A stretch of 51,125 nt of DNA from DATEOR01 sp046733475 (GTDB taxonomy: Bacteria > Actinomycetota > Thermoleophilia > Gaiellales > Gaiellaceae): contig JBKPPF010000045.1 in the NCBI GenBank assembly GCA_046733475.1, positions 1 to 51,125 of the forward strand. The letters are read 5' to 3'. This document shows positions 25,885 to 33,148 of the stretch, in pieces (position 1 is the first letter of the stretch; the number at the start of each line of letters is the position of its first letter). The notes beneath the pieces are model-generated. The model worked only from the letters and a program-made list of their open reading frames with translations, did not search any database and was not told the origin of the DNA. The position numbers and the translations under genes are program-made.

Positions 25885-27028
25885 GGCGCAGAAGCTCAGT
25901 CCCGAGGAGCAGATCCGCTCCGCCCGCGAGGGCTTCGACGCGGGCAAGGACTTCACCATCGCGGTCGAAGAGGAGTTCGCGATCCTCGACCCTGAGAGCC
26001 GCGGCCTCGCCAACCGGTTCGAGGACTTCCAGGAGGCCGCGAAAGGGACGGAGGTCGAAGAGCATCTCGTCGGCGAGCTGATCGCCTCCGAGGTGGAGGT
26101 CCGCACAGGCCGCTGCGAGACCTTCGCCCACGCCGCCACGGTCATGGTGGAGCGGCGCCGGCAGCTGCTCGAGCTCGCAGGGCGGCTCGACCTCGGGCTC
26201 TGCGCCGCGGGGACGCATCCGTGGAGCCCCTGGCAGGAGCAGCGAATCATCGACACTCCGCACTACCGGCGCAACGACGAGGTCCTCCGCTACGTCGTGT
26301 GGCGCAACAACACCTTCGGCCTCCACGTGCACGTGGGGATCAAGGGAGCAGACCGGGCGATCCTCGTCACGAACGCGTTGCGGGGGTTCCTTCCCGACCT
26401 GCTCGCCTACTCGGGGAGCTCGCCGTTCGTCGAAGGCGTCTTCACCTACCTGCACTCCGCGCGGACCGAGGTCTTCACGCGCATGTTCCCTCGCTGCGGC
26501 GTGCCGGATGCCTTCCGCGACTGGGCCGAGTACGAGCAGTACGTTCGCTTCCTCTACCGCACCGGGTCGATCACCGAGCACACGCAGCTCTGGTGGAGCG
26601 TGCGCCCGCACCTCGCGTTCCCGACGGTCGAGCTGCGGATCTGCGACGGTCAGCCGGAGCTCGGCGAGTCTCAGGCGCTCGCCGCGTTCATGTACGCGCT
26701 GACGGCGCGGATCGCACGCGCGATCGACGAGGGCGAGGAGCTGCCGGACCATCCACACCGTCTGATCGAGGAGAACCTCTGGCGGGCCATTCGGCACGGG
26801 CTCTCCGGCGAGCTGATCGACCTGCGAAGCGGCGACGTCATGCCGGCGCGCGCGCGGATCGAGCAGCTGCTCGAGTGGACGATGCCGGTGGCCGAGGAGC
26901 TCGGCGTCGCGTCCTTCCTCACCGTGCCGGCCGCGACGCCCGCGGAGCGGCAGATCGCCAAGCACGAGGCGGGGCAGAGCATGGAGGAGATCTACGCCGA
27001 GGAGGTGCTGGAGGTGGTGCGTGTCTGA
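25877..27028 (+). CDS. Carboxylate-amine ligase, glutamate-cysteine ligase 2 (YbdK) family
   Basis: 383 residues. Family blocks: TIAVEEEFAILDP (about 32-44, the first metal and substrate glutamates), ELIASEVEVRTGRCETF, LHVHVGI, PTVELRICDGQP and RAIRHGLSGELID. GCS2 enzymes make gamma-glutamyl-cysteine-like amides with ATP (EgtA in ergothioneine synthesis, YbdK weakly). The real acceptor here is not known. It overlaps the preceding glycosyltransferase by 8 bases and the following DUF1844 gene by 8 bases, so the genes are at least partly co-expressed. Confidence 0.88.
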   Translation: MGEAQKLSPEEQIRSAREGFDAGKDFTIAVEEEFAILDPESRGLANRFEDFQEAAKGTEVEEHLVGELIASEVEVRTGRCETFAHAATVMVERRRQLLELAGRLDLGLCAAGTHPWSPWQEQRIIDTPHYRRNDEVLRYVVWRNNTFGLHVHVGIKGADRAILVTNALRGFLPDLLAYSGSSPFVEGVFTYLHSARTEVFTRMFPRCGVPDAFRDWAEYEQYVRFLYRTGSITEHTQLWWSVRPHLAFPTVELRICDGQPELGESQALAAFMYALTARIARAIDEGEELPDHPHRLIEENLWRAIRHGLSGELIDLRSGDVMPARARIEQLLEWTMPVAEELGVASFLTVPAATPAERQIAKHEAGQSMEEIYAEEVLEVVRV

Positions 27029-27344
27029 GCATCTGAACGAGGAGGAGCAGCTCGCACGCGAGCTGGCCGAGGAGCTGCGCCGCCTGCGCGTCGAGGACGT
27101 CGTCATCCAGACGCTGATCACGATCTCCTCGATCGGCTATCGCCGACTCGGGCTGACCGAGGACACGAGGGACGACCGCGACCTCGAGCAGGCGAAGCTC
27201 GCCATCGACACGATTGTCGCGCTGACGCCCATCCTCGAGAACGTCGTCCCGGACGAGCTCATCCGCGACTTCCACCAGTCCGTCGCCAGCCTGCAGCTCG
27301 CCTACGCGCAGGCTGCCGGCGAGGGGGCGGATGGCGAGGGCTGA
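27021..27344 (+). CDS. DUF1844 domain-containing protein
   Basis: 107 residues, mostly helical and acidic: QLARELAEELRRLRVEDVVI, QTLITISSIGYRRLGL, DLEQAKLAIDTIVALTPILE. This is the DUF1844 pattern (small cytoplasmic protein of unknown role, frequent in actinobacteria, often beside infC or other housekeeping genes). It overlaps both neighbours and is part of the operon with MTA phosphorylase. Confidence 0.75.
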   Translation: MSEHLNEEEQLARELAEELRRLRVEDVVIQTLITISSIGYRRLGLTEDTRDDRDLEQAKLAIDTIVALTPILENVVPDELIRDFHQSVASLQLAYAQAAGEGADGEG

Positions 27345-28122
27345 GATCGGGGTCTTCGGCGGCTCGGGCTTCTATTCGTTCCTCGAAGACGTCGAGCAGG
27401 TGGAGGTCGAGACGCCGTACGGGAAGCCGTCTGCCCCCTTCACGATCGGCGACGTCGGCGGGAAGAGCGTCGCGTTCCTGCCGCGCCACGGCCTGAACCA
27501 CGAGCTCCCTCCGCACGCGATCCCGTACCCGGCGAACGTCTGGGCGATGAGGGAGCTCGGCGTTCGCCGGATCATCGGGCCGAACGCCTCCGGCGCGCTC
27601 AAGGCCGAGCTCGAGCTCGGTGAGTTCGTGGTCTGCGACCAGTTCGTCGACCGGACGAGCGGGCGAGGAGACACCTTTTACGACGGGCCCGACACGACCC
27701 ACGTCTCGGCTGCCGACCCGTTCTGCCCGGACCTCCGGACGCTCCTCGTCGAGACGGCGGGCGAGCTCGGGATCAAGGCTCGCGACGGCGGCACTGTCGT
27801 CGTCATCCAGGGCCCGCGCTTCTCGACGCGTGCCGAATCGATGTGGTTCCAGGACATGGGCTGGGACACGATCAACATGACCGCCTATCCCGAGGGCTAC
27901 CTCGCTCGCGAGCTCGAGCTCTGTTACGCGAACATCTCCATGGTCACCGACCACGACGTCGGGGTCGAAGGCGCCGAGCCTGTCTCCCACGAACAGGTCG
28001 TGGCCGTGTTCAACGAGAACAACGAGCGCCTGCGGAAGCTTCTCTTCGCGGTCATCCCGAAGATTCCGCCGCAGCCTGAGGAGCATCTCTGCGCGACGGC
28101 GCTCCGCGGCGCGCGGATATGA
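27331..28122 (+). CDS. mtnP: S-methyl-5'-thioadenosine phosphorylase
   Basis: Phosphorolyses methylthioadenosine to adenine and methylthioribose-1-phosphate (methionine salvage, polyamine by-product removal). 263 residues. Phosphate loop GVFGGSGFYSFL at the N-terminus, FLPRHGLNHELPPHAIPY, SASG-type GPNASGALKAEL, GPRFSTRAES, and the substrate loop INMTAYPEGYLARELELCY, where MTAYPE favours methylthioadenosine over methylthioinosine enzymes (which have MTGMPE). No other methionine-salvage genes are visible nearby. Confidence 0.9.
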   Translation: MARAEIGVFGGSGFYSFLEDVEQVEVETPYGKPSAPFTIGDVGGKSVAFLPRHGLNHELPPHAIPYPANVWAMRELGVRRIIGPNASGALKAELELGEFVVCDQFVDRTSGRGDTFYDGPDTTHVSAADPFCPDLRTLLVETAGELGIKARDGGTVVVIQGPRFSTRAESMWFQDMGWDTINMTAYPEGYLARELELCYANISMVTDHDVGVEGAEPVSHEQVVAVFNENNERLRKLLFAVIPKIPPQPEEHLCATALRGARI

Positions 28123-28160
28123 ACTTGTGATAGAAATGCCGCGGCCGGATCCGGCATCAG

Positions 28161-30236
28161 TTGCCGGATCTGCGCGGTTCAGGCCTCGAGTTCGTGACTG
28201 ACTTCTTCCAGAATCACAGCGTCCTGTTCGCCCTGCTCTGCGCGGGCGTCGGCATCGGCTGGGGAGCGGTGCTCACCGTCCGCATCCTCAAGCTTCCGGC
28301 CGGAACGGAACGGATGCAGGAGATCGCGCGGGCCGTGCAGGAGGGCGCCTCGGCGTACCTTCGACGCCAGTACCTGACCATCGCCGGGGTCGCCGCTGCC
28401 ATCTTCCTCGGAATCGGGCTCTGGAACGATCTCGGCTGGTTCACGGCCTTCGGCTTCCTCATCGGCGCCGTGCTCTCGGCGGCGGCCGGCTTCATCGGCA
28501 TGAACGTGGCAGTCCGCGCCAACGTCCGTACTGCCGAAGCTGCGAGGGGCGGCGTCAAGCCGGCTCTGGCTGTCGCCTTCGGCGCCGGCTCGGTGACGGG
28601 CCTGCTCGTCGTCGGGCTCGGCCTACTCGGCGTCGCTGCCTACTACGGGATCCTCACGTCCTGGTTCGACCAGGCTCCCGACGAGGCGACGAAGAACCTC
28701 ATCGGCCTCGCTTTCGGCGGCTCCCTCATTTCGGTCTTCGCCCGTCTCGGCGGTGGCATCTACACGAAGGCCGCCGACGTGGGCGCCGACCTCGTCGGCA
28801 AGGTCGAGGCGGGAATCCCCGAGGACGACCCGCGCAACCCGGCCGTGATCGCCGACAACGTCGGCGACAACGTCGGGGACTGCGCCGGAATGGCAGCCGA
28901 CCTCTTCGAGACCTACGCGGTGACTGCGGTCGCCGTCATGTTCCTCGGCGCGATCAACTTCCCGTCGTCGGGAGTCGTCGTCTATCCACTCGCGCTCGGC
29001 GGCGTCGGCGTGATCGCCTCGGTGATCGGCACGTTCTTTGCCCGCATCGGGCGCACCGGCTCGATCATGAATGCGCTCTACAAGGCGGTCGCAGTCTCGA
29101 CGGTTGTCTCGGCGATCGGCTTCATCCCGGTGACGCTCGCCTTCGACGGCGGCAAGTACAACTACTGGGAGCTCTACGGCTGCGCGCTGATCGGCCTCGC
29201 CGTCACCTTCTTGCTCGTGGCGATCACGGAGTTCTACACGGGCACGCGCTGGCTGCCGGTGAAGGGCATCTCCCGTGCCTCGACGACCGGGCACGCGACC
29301 AACATCATCGAAGGCCTGGCCATCGGAATGCAGGCGACTGCGCTTCCCATCCTCGTCATCGCGGCGGGGATCGTGGGGTCAGCGGGCCTCGCCGGCCTGT
29401 ACGGCATCGGCGTCGCCGTGATGGCTCAGCTCTCGATGACCGGCATGATCGTCGCCCTCGACGCCTATGGCCCCGTGACCGACAACGCGGGCGGGATCGC
29501 CGAGATGGCCGATCTGCCGGAGGAAGTGCGCGGCGTCACCGACCCGCTCGATGCGGTCGGCAACACGACGAAGGCCGTCACGAAGGGCTACGCGATCGGC
29601 TCGGCCGGGCTCGCGGCCCTCGTCCTCTTCGACGGCTTCACCTCGGAGCTCTCCAACCAGGGCATCAATCCGACGTTCGACCTCTCGGACTCGTGGGTGA
29701 TCGCGGGCCTCTTCATCGGCGGCCTCATGCCGTTCCTTTTCGCATCGCTCGCCATGCAGGCCGTCGGCCGCGTCGGCGGACAGGTCGTGGAGGAGGTGCG
29801 GCGGCAGTTCCGCGAGATCCCAGGGATCATGGAAGGCACCGGCAGGCCCGAATACGGGCGCACGGTCAACATCGTCACGGCCGAGGCAATCAAGAAGATG
29901 ATGCTGCCCGCGGCGATCCCGATCTTCTTCCCGATCGTGGCGGGGATCATCAAGCCGGAACTCCTCGGCGGCCTCCTCATCGGGACGATCGTCACGGGGA
30001 TCTTCCTCGCAATCGCCATGACCTCCGGCGGCGGAGCCTGGGACAACGCGAAGAAGCTGATCGAGGACGGCGCGTACGGCGGCAAGGGCTCAGAGGCTCA
30101 CGCAGCGGCCGTCACGGGCGACACCGTCGGCGATCCCTACAAGGACACCGCCGGCCCGGCGATCAACCCGATGATCAAGATCACGAACATCGTCGCGATC
30201 CTGATGATTCCTCTGATCGCCGCGATCCACGGCTAG
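28161..30236 (+). CDS. hppA: Membrane-bound proton-pumping pyrophosphatase (K+-independent type)
   Basis: Couples hydrolysis of pyrophosphate to H+ export across the membrane. 691 residues from TTG 28161 (680 from GTG 28194), about 16 membrane helices. Catalytic acidic cluster GADLVGKVEAGIPEDDPRNP and IADNVGDNVGDCAGMAADLF (about 215-250), second cluster DNAGGIAEMADL, third GDTVGDPYKDTAGPAINP near the C-terminus. In GNTTKAVTKGYAIGSAG the lysine replaces the alanine of K+-dependent enzymes, so the enzyme should not need K+. H+ rather than Na+ transport follows from that type and is not shown directly. Confidence 0.95.
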   Translation: MPDLRGSGLEFVTDFFQNHSVLFALLCAGVGIGWGAVLTVRILKLPAGTERMQEIARAVQEGASAYLRRQYLTIAGVAAAIFLGIGLWNDLGWFTAFGFLIGAVLSAAAGFIGMNVAVRANVRTAEAARGGVKPALAVAFGAGSVTGLLVVGLGLLGVAAYYGILTSWFDQAPDEATKNLIGLAFGGSLISVFARLGGGIYTKAADVGADLVGKVEAGIPEDDPRNPAVIADNVGDNVGDCAGMAADLFETYAVTAVAVMFLGAINFPSSGVVVYPLALGGVGVIASVIGTFFARIGRTGSIMNALYKAVAVSTVVSAIGFIPVTLAFDGGKYNYWELYGCALIGLAVTFLLVAITEFYTGTRWLPVKGISRASTTGHATNIIEGLAIGMQATALPILVIAAGIVGSAGLAGLYGIGVAVMAQLSMTGMIVALDAYGPVTDNAGGIAEMADLPEEVRGVTDPLDAVGNTTKAVTKGYAIGSAGLAALVLFDGFTSELSNQGINPTFDLSDSWVIAGLFIGGLMPFLFASLAMQAVGRVGGQVVEEVRRQFREIPGIMEGTGRPEYGRTVNIVTAEAIKKMMLPAAIPIFFPIVAGIIKPELLGGLLIGTIVTGIFLAIAMTSGGGAWDNAKKLIEDGAYGGKGSEAHAAAVTGDTVGDPYKDTAGPAINPMIKITNIVAILMIPLIAAIHG

Positions 30237-30247
30237 CGCGAGCTGGG

Positions 30248-30475
30248 CTAACCGGTGCGGCGCCGGCGGACCTGGGGCCCCTGGTGGCCGAGCGCCGCGT
30301 AGGCGAGCGCCTGCAGGGAGTCGTTCAGCGTCGAGAGCTCGTGCGCGATCCGGAGGAGGCCCTCGCCGTGCTCGAGGCGCTTGTTCAAGGCGTGCAGCTC
30401 GGCGGTCAGGCCGTCGAGCCGCTCGAGGATCGCGTCCAGCTGGCGGTCGTCAAGATTCTTCGCTTCCACTCTCAC
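30248..30475 (-). CDS. Small coiled-coil hypothetical protein
   Basis: 75 residues. The centre is a heptad-patterned helix (LDAILERLDGLTAELHALNK, RLEHGEGLLRIAHELSTLND) with a basic tail QVRRRRTG. Likely a coiled-coil; no family is recognised. GTG 30475 overlaps the 3' end of the HAD-like gene by 26 bases, so it belongs to a minus-strand unit VanZ, HAD, coiled-coil. Convergent with hppA, 11 bases apart. Confidence 0.55.
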   Translation of the reverse strand: MRVEAKNLDDRQLDAILERLDGLTAELHALNKRLEHGEGLLRIAHELSTLNDSLQALAYAALGHQGPQVRRRRTG

Positions 30476-30950
30476 TGATCCTAACGAGGTCCGCGCGGCT
30501 CGCCGCGACGGCAGTGCCGGGGCCTAGCTCCGCGACTAGCCGCTCACGGGCGCCCGCACCGGACTCGACGAGCTCGACGCGGCGGCCGGCTCCGAGGTGG
30601 GCCAGCGCGACAGCGGCGAGCTCGGCCGGCGCGTCCGTGTACACGCCGAGACGCCGGCCGGTCGCGGCCAGTGAGCGGAGGGCCGTTGCGGCATCGGCGC
30701 TCGGGCGGAAGTGCACGGGCGCCCGGTCCTCCGCGAAGCGCTCGAGAGCGCCCCGCCAGTCGCCGACCCCCTGCTCGGCCCAGCGGTCGAGCTCCTGGGC
30801 CGCGGCGCCACGATCCTCGGGAAGCGTCGAAGGATCCAGCGGCGCGATCGACGCGTAGCGCCGGGCCGCGTCGACCAGGAAGTCGTCCCAGAGCGGCCGC
30901 GTGTCGCCGAGCGCGCCGTCGAGGTCGATTGCGACCGGGCTCAGCGCCAT
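30450..30950 (-). CDS. HAD-like hydrolase, possibly degenerate
   Basis: 166 residues. Motif I DLDGALGDT (nucleophile Asp and general-acid Asp both present) in VAIDLDGALGDTRPLWDDF, and motif II in LGVYTDAP (Thr). The lysine of motif III and the acidic pair of motif IV are not recognisable in the last third (VAELGPGTAVAASRADLVRI), so the protein may be a reduced or inactive member. ATG 30950 overlaps the VanZ gene by 10 bases. Confidence 0.65.
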   Translation of the reverse strand: MALSPVAIDLDGALGDTRPLWDDFLVDAARRYASIAPLDPSTLPEDRGAAAQELDRWAEQGVGDWRGALERFAEDRAPVHFRPSADAATALRSLAATGRRLGVYTDAPAELAAVALAHLGAGRRVELVESGAGARERLVAELGPGTAVAASRADLVRISESGSEES

Positions 30951-31279
30951 ACGCGTGCCGCAACGGCGACGCCGATGGCGGCGCCAGCGGTGTCGATGAG
31001 CCAATCCACGGGCGAGCCGTGGCGTCCCGCGACGAAGGTCTGGTGGAGCTCGTCGGTGACCGCGTAGGCGGAGGCGAGGAGAAGCGCTGCAGGCGCGTGG
31101 CGAACGGCGCGAAAGAGAAGCGCGCCGAGCAGTGCGTATTCCGCCGTGTGCGCGATCTTCCGTAGGACCAAGTCCCAGGTGCCGAGTCCGGTGCCGAGAT
31201 CCGGCACCGAGGAGAGCGTGAAGATGACTGCGGCCCAGAGAACGACCGGGACCCAAGGGCTGATGCGGGTTGCGGTCAC
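30941..31279 (-). CDS. VanZ family membrane protein
   Basis: 112 residues with four membrane helices and the VanZ-family residues: FTLSSVPD after helix 1, RKIAHTAEYALLGALLF, and DELHQTFVAGRHGSPVDWLI (DExHQ plus GR..S..D). Relatives of VanZ/teicoplanin-resistance proteins, but the generic family role is unknown and resistance should not be assumed. GTG 31279 has a TACGCT box 6 bases upstream (minus strand, 31286-31291). Confidence 0.85.
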   Translation of the reverse strand: MTATRISPWVPVVLWAAVIFTLSSVPDLGTGLGTWDLVLRKIAHTAEYALLGALLFRAVRHAPAALLLASAYAVTDELHQTFVAGRHGSPVDWLIDTAGAAIGVAVAARVWR

Positions 31280-31285
31280 GCCCAG

Positions 31286-31291
31286 AGCGTA
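31286..31291 (-). promoter_or_regulatory. -10 box (TACGCT, minus strand) of the VanZ unit
   Basis: Reverse complement reads TACGCT, then 6 bases, then GTG 31279; leaderless spacing. Confidence 0.45.
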
Positions 31292-31362
31292 GTGCCCCGA
31301 CGGGGGGATGGCCGGAAGTGGCGTTCCAGCCGATCCATCTGGCAGGTTCTTCCACCAGCGTC

Positions 31363-31830
31363 ATGGCATATGCGGCCCACAACCAGGAGCGGGACCTCCC
31401 GCTCGGCGAGCTGATCGTCCGCGCCGGACTTCTCTCGTCCGTGCAGCTCGACGCTGCGCTTGCAGCCGCGCGGGCCAGCAGACGCCGGCTGGGCGAGGTG
31501 CTCGTCGAGGACGAGCTCGTGGACGAGCGGGAGCTCGCCCAGATCGTCGCCCAACAAGAGGGGCTCGAGTTCGTCGACCTCGGCAAGCACGATCTCGACC
31601 ACGAGGCCCTCGACCTGCTCTCGGAGTCCTCGGCGCGGCGGCACCTGGCTCTTCCGTACAGGCTCGAAGGCACCGCAGTCTGTGTCGTGATCGCCGACCC
31701 GTCCGACGACGCCGCTCTCGACGCCGTCCTCGGCGAGTTGGAGCGCCCGGTGCGCTTCGTCGTCGCGACGCGCACGGAGGTCGAGGCCGCCCTCCGCGAA
31801 GCGTTCGGCGAGCCTTTCACGGCCGCCTGA
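31363..31830 (+). CDS. Stand-alone MshEN (type II secretion/pilus ATPase N-terminal) domain protein
   Basis: 155 residues: PLGELIVRAGLLSSVQLDAA, then RRRLGEVLVEDELVDERELA and VAQQEGLEFVDL, the repeated LG-x-[IL]LV-x-x-G/E-L pattern of MshEN domains. These domains sit in front of PilB/GspE ATPases and bind c-di-GMP in some members. A second subdomain (ARRHLALPYRLEGTAVCVVI, ADPSDDAALDAVLGEL) completes the module. There is no ATPase part here and no pilus gene in the window, so it is an orphan. ATG 31363 is chosen; GTG 31318 in frame is an alternative. Confidence 0.72.
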   Translation: MAYAAHNQERDLPLGELIVRAGLLSSVQLDAALAAARASRRRLGEVLVEDELVDERELAQIVAQQEGLEFVDLGKHDLDHEALDLLSESSARRHLALPYRLEGTAVCVVIADPSDDAALDAVLGELERPVRFVVATRTEVEAALREAFGEPFTAA

Positions 31831-31836
31831 TAGCCT
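31831..31836 (+). promoter_or_regulatory. -10 box (TAGCCT) of the cobalamin riboswitch transcript
   Basis: Immediately after the stop of the MshEN gene. It would start transcription near 31843, just ahead of the riboswitch P1 stem. No clear -35. Confidence 0.4.
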
Positions 31837-31850
31837 CCCGCCACACATAA

Positions 31851-31991
31851 GGCGAGCGGAAAGGGAAGCCGGTGCAAGTCCGGCACGGTCCCGCCGCTGT
31901 AAGGGGAGACGCTCTCCGCCCGAGTGCCACTGGCCGCGAGCCGGGAAGGCGGCGCGAGAGGGAGCCCCAAGTCAGAAGACCTGCCGTCGCC
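31851..31991 (+). promoter_or_regulatory. Cobalamin (AdoCbl) riboswitch aptamer
   Basis: All landmarks are present in order. P1 5' strand GGCGA (31851-31855) pairs with TCGCC (31987-31991). The core is GGGAAGCCGGTGCAAGTCC, then GGCACGGTCCCGCCGCTGTA, GCCACTGG, GGGAAGGCGG and the 3' B12 box AAGTCAGAAGACCTGCC at 31969-31985. It controls the DUF4430 lipoprotein and ECF transporter genes that follow; bound adenosylcobalamin should switch them off. Confidence 0.95.
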
Positions 31992-32000
31992 TTCAAATCC

Positions 32001-32024
32001 GTTCCCCTCGCGGAAGGAGGAAAC
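32001..32024 (+). promoter_or_regulatory. Expression platform: Shine-Dalgarno-sequestering hairpin
   Basis: CCTC (32006-32009) can pair with GAGG (32017-32020) inside the strong ribosome site GGAAGGAGG, with a 7-base loop and possible extension GTT/AAC outside. GTG 32025 follows directly. There is no T-tract, so translational rather than transcriptional control is more likely. Confidence 0.5.
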
Positions 32025-32450
32025 GTGCGTCGTCGATCCTTTGCAGCACTGCTGTTCGCCTGCGCGCTTGCGGCGTGCGGTGGCACCGACAGCTCGCCGC
32101 CGGCCACGCAGGCAGGCAGCGCGACGCAGGCCGAGCCGGGTGCCGCGGTCTTGATCACCACCGATTGCGGCGCCACCGTCGTCACGCCCAAGACACCGGT
32201 AGACGCCGGCGAGACGGCTATGCGCTCGCTCGACCGTGTGGCAGACATCGAGTCCGACTCCGGCCTCGTCACTGCCATCGAGGGCGTTGAGCAGGTTCCC
32301 GACAAGAACCTCTTCTGGCTCTACTACGTGAACGGCAAGCTTGCTGAGAAGGGTGCCGCCGAGGTGAAGCTCGAGGCGGGCGACGTCGAGTGGTGGGATC
32401 TCCACAACTGGAAGAAAGAGTGCGCCTCGGTACCGCCAGACGCGCAGTAA
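32025..32450 (+). CDS. DUF4430 (transcobalamin-like) lipoprotein, B12-controlled
   Basis: 141 residues. Lipoprotein signal peptide with lipobox LAAC at the end of FAALLFACALAAC, then a Ser/Thr/Ala-rich tether and one DUF4430 domain (about 45-130): GETAMRSLDRVADIESDSGL, VTAIEGVEQVPDKNLFWLYY, VNGKLAEKGAAEVKLEAGDV. The domain shares the beta-grasp fold with the C-terminal lobe of transcobalamin and intrinsic factor. Position under a cobalamin riboswitch and upstream of an ECF transporter suggests an extracytoplasmic cobalamin or cobinamide receptor; this is inference. Strong Shine-Dalgarno 4 bases before GTG 32025. The end overlaps the T-component gene. Confidence 0.88.
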   Translation: MRRRSFAALLFACALAACGGTDSSPPATQAGSATQAEPGAAVLITTDCGATVVTPKTPVDAGETAMRSLDRVADIESDSGLVTAIEGVEQVPDKNLFWLYYVNGKLAEKGAAEVKLEAGDVEWWDLHNWKKECASVPPDAQ

Positions 32451-33148
32451 GGCTTGCGCCGGTCCCCGCGGCGGCTTTGCTTGCGGCCGCCGCGGTGGCA
32501 GCGCTCCTAATGGATCACGTGCTGCCGCTCGCGCTCCTCACGGCAGCGCTGCTCGTTCTAATCCTTCAGGCGCAGACGCGGGTTCGTCCGTACCTCTTCG
32601 GAACCGGCACTGCCGCGCTCGGGGTGTTCCTGGTCTGGCCCTTCCTGCAGTCGACCGGAATCGACGTCATCTGGGAAGGGCCGGTCGTCCCGGTGCTGGG
32701 CCAGCTCGACGTGACCTGGGAGGAGATCTCACTCGCGGCCGTCTCCGCGCTTCGGCTCGCGGCCGTGGGGCTCGCGTTCTCCGCCTACGCGCTCCTGCTC
32801 GACCACGACCGCCTCGTCGCGAGCGCTTCGTTTGCCCGGCGCTCGGCTCTCGCAGTCGCACTTGCGACGCGACTCGTCCCCACGCTCGAGCGCGACGCGG
32901 CCGGGCTCGCCGAGGCCGTGCGGGGGAGGGGGGTAGAGGTCGCAGGCGTTCGCGGGCACGCACGCCTCCTCTCGCCGCTCGTTGCCGGATCCCTCGAGCG
33001 GGCCGCCAATCTCGCCGAGGCCATGGAGGCGCGCGGGTTCGGTGGCGGCGCTCCCACCCGGGCCCCGAGCCCGGACTGGAGATTTGCCGATTACGCGGGG
33101 CTTGCAGCCGGAGCTGCACTCGTCGCAGCGGCGGTGCTGTGGCTCTAG
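32420..33148 (+). CDS. ECF transporter transmembrane (T) component
   Basis: About 242 residues from GTG 32420 (GTG 32390 also possible). Membrane segments: APVPAAALLAAAAVAALLM, PLALLTAALLVLILQA, LFGTGTAALGVFLVWPFL, LAAVSALRLAAVGLAFSAYA and C-terminal YAGLAAGAALVAAAVLWL. Cytoplasmic coupling helices carry the Ala-Arg-Gly motifs that contact the ATPases, AEAVRGRGVEV and AEAMEARGFGGG. It belongs to the EcfT/CbiQ family. It overlaps the DUF4430 gene by 31 bases and the ATPase gene by 10 bases. Confidence 0.88.
   Translation: MRLGTARRAVRLAPVPAAALLAAAAVAALLMDHVLPLALLTAALLVLILQAQTRVRPYLFGTGTAALGVFLVWPFLQSTGIDVIWEGPVVPVLGQLDVTWEEISLAAVSALRLAAVGLAFSAYALLLDHDRLVASASFARRSALAVALATRLVPTLERDAAGLAEAVRGRGVEVAGVRGHARLLSPLVAGSLERAANLAEAMEARGFGGGAPTRAPSPDWRFADYAGLAAGAALVAAAVLWL

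Noticed and set aside
30941..31279. VanZ-family gene as antibiotic (teicoplanin) resistance
   Set aside because: The family is large and mostly unrelated to resistance; no other van genes are nearby.
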